Source: Roseomonas sp. KE2513 | GTDB lineage: Bacteria; Pseudomonadota; Alphaproteobacteria; Acetobacterales; Acetobacteraceae | Direction: 5' to 3' | DNA: 64,000 bases | Assembly: GCF_016107305.1 (NCBI RefSeq) | Contig: NZ_RCVR01000023.1 | Coordinates: 27,816-91,815 of the forward strand | Shown here: piece after piece, positions 59,183-64,000 of the stretch | How positions within the stretch are numbered: the stretch's first letter is position 1 | Layout of the letters: each line of letters opens with the position of its first letter | Made by a program: the position numbers and the translations under genes | The notes under the pieces: model-generated | Seen by the model: only the letters and a program-made list of their open reading frames with translations | Told to the model about the DNA's origin: nothing | The model's database searches: none

Positions 59183-60577
59183 TCAGCGGCCAGGCACGTC
59201 GCGCAGGAGCGGCACGAAACCCTGGATGACGCGCGGCATCTCAACAGCTGGCATCGGCAGCCGCTCCGGCGGAAGGGTTAGGCTGTCGAGGAAACGTCCG
59301 GCTCGTGTGTAGAGGGAGAGTTCCAGCGCCTCGCCGATCACCTCCGGCCGGCAGACGACTTCCTCCCCCGCCTCGCGGCGCGCCATCTCCACGAAGTCGC
59401 GGATCTCCTCGATGCCCGAGGTGTCGAAGCCGGCCTCGCCGAGGAAATCATCGATCTCCTCCACCACGTCGGACGGCGCGATAAGGGCGAGCGGCACGCA
59501 GCCCTCCACCGCCTCCGACACAGCCATGCGCCAGCGGTCGAAGCCGACGCGGAACTCCGCCTCCTCAGACGTCTCCTGCTCGGGCTCGTCCGCCACGCCC
59601 TCCATGGCGGGTTGGGCAGCCGGCGGGAGGCCGTTCTCGGCCAGATCCTCCCAGGTAGGCAGGCCCCAGTCGAACTGAACGCCCAGCAGCACGCCGAAGC
59701 CTCGTTGCGTTAGCTCCGCGGGATCGGCGGGCGGCAAGCCGGCCGGCTCGCCCCCGGCGACCATTTCGGCCAGCGCCTTTCGCAGCATGACGGGCTCGAG
59801 CGCCTCGAAGAGGGTGGCCGAGCGCCATTCCGGCAGAAAGCGCAGCTCCAACGCCTCCCCCAGCACGCCAGAGGCGAGCAGGCTTCCGGCCAACGCCCCG
59901 GCATCCGGCAGACTATCCGGCGGCAGCGCGACCGGCAGCGCCACCAGAGTTGCCCAGCCGGAGGGGCCGATATCCGCTGCCTCCGCCACCTGCAGCAGCT
60001 CCAGCTCCAGGTCCTCCGCGGCTTCCTCGCCGTAGCGCTCGGCCAGCTTGCGGGCGGCGAGGCCGAGCACGCCCCCGCGCTCCTCCAGGATCAGCGTCTC
60101 GGCCACGCGCCGGAAGGCCCGATCGTCCTCCCCGGCGAAGGCGCGCACCAGCCGGTCCGCCGGGGAAAGGGATGACTTCGCCGGCACCGGCGGTTGCAGC
60201 TTCCGGGCGTCCAGACCCAGCAATTCGAGCGCCGCCGCCCTGCGGAGCAGGTTCCCGCGGTTGCGCCAGGCGAGCCGGTTCGCGGGTGTGTCCGTCCGCT
60301 CGTCCATCCAGCGCCGGAACAGGGCGCGGTCCGCCGGTTGCACGAAGACCTCCACCCCGGCCTCTGTCAGCGCCGCAGCCACGGCCCGATTCACCGCGGC
60401 AGCGAGTGCGAGGTCACTCTCACCCGGGCGTAAGGTGTCGAGCGTCTCCACGTCCGGAAAATGCGTGATCAGCACGGAGGAGAGCGAGGGTGCGAGGTCG
60501 CGCGCCAGCGCTTCGGCACGCGCCACCGCCTCGCGCTGCCCCGCGTCGGGAGGGGCGGGCTCGGGGTGCCCGCTCAT
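59183..60577 (-). CDS. Unknown acidic 464-residue protein coupled to the nitronate monooxygenase
   Basis: Not recognised. Soluble, strongly acidic (runs of Glu/Asp such as EEAAEDLELELLQVAEA and DEPEQETSEEAEFRV), predicted mainly helical, without signal peptide or membrane segment. Near the N-terminus, ESDLALAAAVNRAVAAALTEAGVEVFVQPADRALFRRWMDERTDTPANRLAWRNRGNLLR hints at a globular domain, perhaps helical. The start overlaps the nitronate monooxygenase stop by 4 nt (ATGA), so the two are made together. The acyl-CoA dehydrogenase gene follows 29 nt later. Confidence 0.72.
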   Translation of the reverse strand: MSGHPEPAPPDAGQREAVARAEALARDLAPSLSSVLITHFPDVETLDTLRPGESDLALAAAVNRAVAAALTEAGVEVFVQPADRALFRRWMDERTDTPANRLAWRNRGNLLRRAAALELLGLDARKLQPPVPAKSSLSPADRLVRAFAGEDDRAFRRVAETLILEERGGVLGLAARKLAERYGEEAAEDLELELLQVAEAADIGPSGWATLVALPVALPPDSLPDAGALAGSLLASGVLGEALELRFLPEWRSATLFEALEPVMLRKALAEMVAGGEPAGLPPADPAELTQRGFGVLLGVQFDWGLPTWEDLAENGLPPAAQPAMEGVADEPEQETSEEAEFRVGFDRWRMAVSEAVEGCVPLALIAPSDVVEEIDDFLGEAGFDTSGIEEIRDFVEMARREAGEEVVCRPEVIGEALELSLYTRAGRFLDSLTLPPERLPMPAVEMPRVIQGFVPLLRDVPGR

Positions 60578-61629
60578 GCCGGCGCGTCCCAGGCGGGGTT
60601 CACCAGCGGCCCCGGCGCCGCGAGGTGCCGCCGCGCTTCCGCGTATTCGGCACGCAGCCGCGCCACCAACTCGGCCGCGGGCTGCACCGAGCGCACGGCG
60701 CCGATCCCCTGCCCCGAGCCCCAGATGTCCTTCCACCGCTTCGTCCGCTCGCCGCCGAAATCCATCCTCGTCGGGTCATGGGCGGAGAGGTTGTCCGGAT
60801 CGAGTCCCGCGCGCTGAAGGGAGGGCCGGAGATAGTTGCCGTGAACCCCGGTGATGAGGTCCGTGTAGACGATGTCCGAGGCGCCGTGGTCCACGATCAT
60901 CCGCTTGTGCCCCTCCTCCGCCCGCGCCTCGGCCGTTGCGATGAAGGCGCTGCCGACATAGGCGAAATCCGCCCCCATCGCCTCCGCCGCCAGGATCGAC
61001 CGGCCATGCGCGATGGCTCCGGAGAGCGCCACCGGACCATCGAACCAGGTGCGCGTCTCCGAGACGAGCGCGAAGGGCGAGAGGCTTCCTGCATGCCCGC
61101 CCGCGCCCGCCGCGACGAGCACGAGCCCGTCTGCCCCCTTCTCCACCGCCTTGCGCGCGAAGGTCTGGTTGATGACGTCGTGCATGACATGGCCGCCATA
61201 GGCGTGCACCGCCGCGTTCACCTCTGGCCGCGCGCCGAGGGAGGTGATGACGATCGGCACCCGATGCCGCTCGACCACCGCGAGGTCGTGCTCCAGCCGG
61301 TCGTTGGAGCGGTGGACGATAAGGTTGATGGCATAGGGCGCAGCAGGCCACTCCGGATGGGCCCGGTCATGCGCCGCCAGCCGATCCTCGATTTCGGAGA
61401 GCCATTCGTCGAGCTGGGAGGCCGGGCGGGCATTCAGCGAGGGCATGGAACCCACGATTCCCGCCGTGCACTGCGCAACCACGAGGTCCGGCACCGAGAT
61501 GATGAAGAGCGGCGCGGCGACCACGGGCAGCGAGAGCCGCCCCCGCAGGCGCTCGCGGAGCGTGGCCGCCGGGCTGGACAAGGCGGGGCTGGGCGCAGCC
61601 GGGCGCTCGGTCGTGGCACCTGTTTCCAT
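60574..61629 (-). CDS. Nitronate monooxygenase (2-nitropropane dioxygenase family)
   Basis: 351-residue FMN TIM barrel. Family marks: LSLPVVAAPLFIISVPDLVVAQCTAGIVGSMPSLNARP near the N-terminus, AAGAGGHAGSLSPFAL near residue 165, PVALSGAIAHGRSILAAEAMGADFAYVGSAFIATAEA with the FMN phosphate site near 200. It oxidises propionate-3-nitronate or similar nitronates, or is a related FMN oxidoreductase. GGAGGAGGG lies 6 nt before the ATG at 61629. The open frame runs further upstream but without a comparable start. Confidence 0.88.
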   Translation of the reverse strand: METGATTERPAAPSPALSSPAATLRERLRGRLSLPVVAAPLFIISVPDLVVAQCTAGIVGSMPSLNARPASQLDEWLSEIEDRLAAHDRAHPEWPAAPYAINLIVHRSNDRLEHDLAVVERHRVPIVITSLGARPEVNAAVHAYGGHVMHDVINQTFARKAVEKGADGLVLVAAGAGGHAGSLSPFALVSETRTWFDGPVALSGAIAHGRSILAAEAMGADFAYVGSAFIATAEARAEEGHKRMIVDHGASDIVYTDLITGVHGNYLRPSLQRAGLDPDNLSAHDPTRMDFGGERTKRWKDIWGSGQGIGAVRSVQPAAELVARLRAEYAEARRHLAAPGPLVNPAWDAPA

Positions 61630-61717
61630 GACGATCCCTCCTCCCGGCATCCCCGAAGGACGCCGCGCCGGCCAGCATAGGCCGCGCGGCGGCGCCCGTC
61701 CCTCCCCCGGCCGCACT

Positions 61718-62389
61718 TCAGCCGGTGGCGCCTGCCGTCACGTAGCCGGTCATGTCGTGCGCCAGGTGGCCCCGCCGCAGCGGCACGCAACCCGGCGGGA
61801 AGTCCTGCCGGAACCGCGCGCCCCGCTCCGCCGCGAGGTCGAGGAAGCGGCCGAGATGCGCCATCGCCCCCGTCGGCAGGTCGTGCAGGACGAGCAGCGT
61901 CCATGGCTGGCTGGCGCATTGGTCGAGCGCCCGCTCGCACCACTCCTCCGGCTCCGCCCAGTCCCGCGGCACGGCGTTCCAGAGCACGCAGGTGAAGCCG
62001 TCGTCCAGCAGCGTCCCCAGCGCCTCCGGGTTGAGCAACCGGCGGTCGAGATTGCCGCCGCCGCCGAAGGGCCGGAACAGCCGGTCGGGGTGGGCCAGCG
62101 GCTCGATCAGCTCCTGCGTTCGCCGGATCTCCGCCGCCGCAGCGCCGGGCTCCGTGATCTCGCCGAGTGGGGTGGCGTGGTTCCAGGTGTGGTTGCCGAT
62201 GTGGTGCCCTTCCGCGTGCGACCGGCGCGCCAGCTCCATGCCGCCGGGTTGGGCCACCTTGCGGCCGAGGACGAAGAAGGTCGCGAGCAACCCGCGCGCC
62301 CGCAGCGTATCCAGCACCAGCGGCGTCACTTCGGGCTCGGGGCCGTTGTCGAAGCTCAGGGTCAGGTCGAACACGTCATGCGTCCTCAC
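61718..62389 (-). CDS. Polysaccharide deacetylase (NodB-homology) family protein with altered motif 1
   Basis: About 223 residues from a GTG (an in-frame ATG at 62485 would add a low-complexity leader). NodB fold: LTLSFDNGPEPEVTPLVLDTLRARGLLATFFVLGRKVAQ, then motif 2 as NHTWNHATP (H-T-x-x-H pattern) near residue 62, RLFRPFGGGGN near 98, and LLVLHDLPTGAM near 180. Motif 1 is normally TFDDGP; here the second Asp, a metal ligand, is Asn15. It would remove acetyl groups from a carbohydrate if the altered site still binds metal. No signal peptide, so perhaps cytoplasmic. Confidence 0.8.
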   Translation of the reverse strand: MRTHDVFDLTLSFDNGPEPEVTPLVLDTLRARGLLATFFVLGRKVAQPGGMELARRSHAEGHHIGNHTWNHATPLGEITEPGAAAAEIRRTQELIEPLAHPDRLFRPFGGGGNLDRRLLNPEALGTLLDDGFTCVLWNAVPRDWAEPEEWCERALDQCASQPWTLLVLHDLPTGAMAHLGRFLDLAAERGARFRQDFPPGCVPLRRGHLAHDMTGYVTAGATG

Positions 62390-62532
62390 TCGGGTGCCGC
62401 GAGGGCCGTAGATACACCCCCGGAGCCCTGCCGTCCCCTCTACCCCACGCGCTCCGCCCCCGGTGCGCGGCGGTTTGTCCCCCACGGACCGCGAAACAGT
62501 CTAGCTTCGCCCTACCACAGGGGGAGTCGCCC

Positions 62533-63552
62533 ATGCCCGTGTCCGGCACCGTCGTCGTCTTTGCCGTCATCCTCGTCCTCGCCTTGGTCACCGCGGCAAA
62601 GGGAATTCGCACCGTTCCGCAGGGCGAGGTCTGGACGGTGGAGCGGTTCGGCCGTTTCACCCACCTGCTGCAGCCGGGACTGAACTTCATCATTCCCTAT
62701 GTCGACGCCATCGGGCGCCGGATGAACGTGCAGGAGGTGGTGCTCGACATCCCCGAGCAGGTGGTGATCACGCGCGACAACGCCTCCGTCGCCGTCGACG
62801 GCATTGTCTACTACCGGGTGATGGATGCGGCGAAAGCGGCCTACCAGGTGCAGGACCTGCAACAGGCGCTCACCGCCCTCTCCATGACCAATATCCGCTC
62901 CGTCATCGGCGAGATGGACCTAGACCAGACGCTCTCCTCCCGGGAGCGGATCAACTCCGCCCTCCTCGTCACGCTGGACGGCGCGACGGAGCCCTGGGGC
63001 GTGAAGGTGAACCGCGTCGAGATCCGCAAGATCGAGCCGCCGGAGAACCTCATCCGCGCCATGAACCTCCAGATGACCGCCGAGCGGGAGCGGCGCGCGA
63101 CGGTCGTGCAGGCAGAGGGCGCCAAGGCCGCGCTCGTCCTGCAGGCCGAAGGCCGGCGCGAGGCTGCCTTCCGCGATGCCGAGGCGCGGGAACGCTCCGC
63201 CCAGGCCGAGGCGGCCGCGACCCGCATGGTGGCAGAGGCCGCGAGCGGCGCCGGCGGGGACGCGCTTCGCTACTTCGTCGCCCAGGGCTATGTCGCCGCC
63301 TTCCAGGCCATCGCGGCCAGTCCCTCTTCCCGCCTCGTCATCGTGCCCATGGAGGCTTCCGGCCTCGCGGGCGGGGTGGCGGCGGCGCTGGAACTGCTGC
63401 GGGACGGCTCGGGCGGTGGCATGTCCCCGGGCCCGGCGCGCCCTGGCCCCGCCACGCCCAGGCCGCCGGGCTTAGCGCCCCCGCCGCCCGCAGGCGGAAG
63501 CACCTCGCGCACCGTGCCGCCGACAGGAGCGGGCCCTTGGACAGCTGGCTGA
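62533..63552 (+). CDS. SPFH/stomatin-like membrane protein
   Basis: 339 residues. Membrane anchor VVVFAVILVLALVTAAKG, then the SPFH (prohibitin-like) domain: GEVWTVERFGRFTHLLQPGLNFIIPYVD, QVVITRDNASVAVDGIVYYRVMDAAKAAYQVQ and SVIGEMDLDQTLSSRERIN. A coiled coil follows (ATVVQAEGAKAALVLQAEGRREAAFRDAEARERSAQAEAAATRM), then a Pro/Gly-rich tail. This type organises membrane microdomains and works with NfeD, whose gene overlaps the 3' end by 16 nt. ATG at 62533. Confidence 0.93.
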   Translation: MPVSGTVVVFAVILVLALVTAAKGIRTVPQGEVWTVERFGRFTHLLQPGLNFIIPYVDAIGRRMNVQEVVLDIPEQVVITRDNASVAVDGIVYYRVMDAAKAAYQVQDLQQALTALSMTNIRSVIGEMDLDQTLSSRERINSALLVTLDGATEPWGVKVNRVEIRKIEPPENLIRAMNLQMTAERERRATVVQAEGAKAALVLQAEGRREAAFRDAEARERSAQAEAAATRMVAEAASGAGGDALRYFVAQGYVAAFQAIAASPSSRLVIVPMEASGLAGGVAAALELLRDGSGGGMSPGPARPGPATPRPPGLAPPPPAGGSTSRTVPPTGAGPWTAG

Positions 63553-63956
63553 TCTGGCTCCTCTCCGGCCTCGTCCTGTTGGGGGCGGAGCTGGTGCTGC
63601 CCGGCATCTTCCTTCTCTGGGCGGGGCTGGCGGCGATCGGCACGGGGCTGGTTGGACTGGCAGTGGATCCCGGTTTCCCGGCCTCGGTCGTTATCTTCGT
63701 CATCCTGCTGGCGGCCGGCGTCGCGCTCGGCCTGCGACACCGTCCCCGCGGGCGCACAAGCCTGAACACCCCTGAGGCCGGGCTGGCCGGGCGGGAGGGC
63801 CGCGTACTCTCCGCGGACGCAACCGGCCTGCGCGTGCGGATCGGGGACAGCGACTGGGCGGCGCGGCCCGCCGGCGGGACGCATCCGACCGCGGGCGCCC
63901 TCGTGCGCGTGGAGGGCGTGGACGGGACGGTGCTGGTGGTGCGCGCCCTGGACTGA
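63537..63956 (+). CDS. NfeD-like membrane protein
   Basis: 139 residues. Two to three membrane helices (LIWLLSGLVLLGAELVLPGIFLLWAGLAAIGTGLVGL; FPASVVIFVILLAAGVALGL) and a C-terminal OB-fold (GLAGREGRVLSADATGLRVRIGDSDWAARP to VRVEGVDGTVLVVRALD) match short NfeD proteins, which partner with SPFH proteins. TTG start, overlapping the SPFH gene, so translational coupling is likely. Confidence 0.9.
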   Translation: MDSWLIWLLSGLVLLGAELVLPGIFLLWAGLAAIGTGLVGLAVDPGFPASVVIFVILLAAGVALGLRHRPRGRTSLNTPEAGLAGREGRVLSADATGLRVRIGDSDWAARPAGGTHPTAGALVRVEGVDGTVLVVRALD

Positions 63957-64000
63957 GCCCACCAACGCCGGCCGCGCCCGCCCGTTCTCCCACCTGGAAC

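Noticed and set aside
1..63999. Mobile elements, prophage, toxin-antitoxin or defence islands
   Set aside because: No transposase, integrase, terminal repeats, tRNA-linked att site or recognisable defence genes were seen; gene content looks like ordinary accessory metabolism.

Overview
The window is one continuous, gene-dense stretch of high-GC (about 70% by eye) bacterial chromosome. Several traits suggest a free-living, metabolically versatile alphaproteobacterium of the Acetobacteraceae/Roseomonas type: many ATGA/GTGA gene overlaps, twin-arginine substrate-binding proteins, a tripartite-tricarboxylate (Bug) receptor, TRAP and peptide-type ABC uptake systems, ergothioneine genes and CoA-transferase/lyase pairs. 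That placement is inference from gene content; no rRNA or other marker lies here. I saw no tRNA, rRNA, insertion sequence, integrase, phage gene or CRISPR array.

Layout. 1-3871 (minus): ergothioneine genes egtD (cut by the window edge) and egtB, then a Kef-type K+/H+ antiporter. 4032-10833 (plus): a tightly overlapping peptide-type ABC importer ending in AtzG-like and AtzE-like amidohydrolase genes, so a transporter built together with its hydrolase. 11189-17139 (plus): small unknowns, a long coiled-coil lipoprotein, a DHH phosphoesterase and a GH1-like glycosidase. 17201-22554: CsbD-like stress protein, HD-domain protein, a CoA-ester lyase/CoA-transferase pair, cysteine synthase and an Old Yellow Enzyme. 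22827-27095: RND efflux adaptor and pump. 27600-29258: a PhoD alkaline phosphatase behind a clear Pho box. 29308-34639: M20 hydrolase, lipoprotein and a TRAP transporter with fused DctQM. 34680-37406: DUF4142 lipoprotein and an AI-2E/PerM family protein with an extra C-terminal domain.

37506-44706 is the most distinctive region. It is a putative aromatic (di)carboxylate catabolic cluster reminiscent of terephthalate/phthalate operons: class II aldolase-type decarboxylase candidate, Bug receptor, IclR regulator, an unknown 170-residue protein, Rieske oxygenase alpha subunit, FAD ferredoxin reductase, PdxA-family dehydrogenase and Rieske ferredoxin. The last six form one minus-strand operon. 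Its promoter region carries a perfect GTTCGC-N3-GCGAAC dyad plus a third half-site, the architecture known for IclR-family operators such as that of PcaU. The PdxA-family enzyme keeps the metal-binding histidines but lacks the residues that hold the vitamin B6 precursor, which supports a dihydrodiol dehydrogenase role.

44764-63956 holds a glycosyltransferase, SMP-30 lactonase and cupin pair, DoxX and VOC proteins, a GMC oxidoreductase followed by an OmpR-type two-component system and a DegP/HtrA protease, a NERD-like membrane protein behind an unusually AT-rich regulatory region, DUF427, GST, an exported MetX-like hydrolase, an acyl-CoA dehydrogenase, an unknown protein coupled to a nitronate monooxygenase, a polysaccharide deacetylase with an altered motif, and an SPFH/NfeD pair. 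Several convergent gene pairs are separated by near-perfect hairpins that look like bidirectional terminators.
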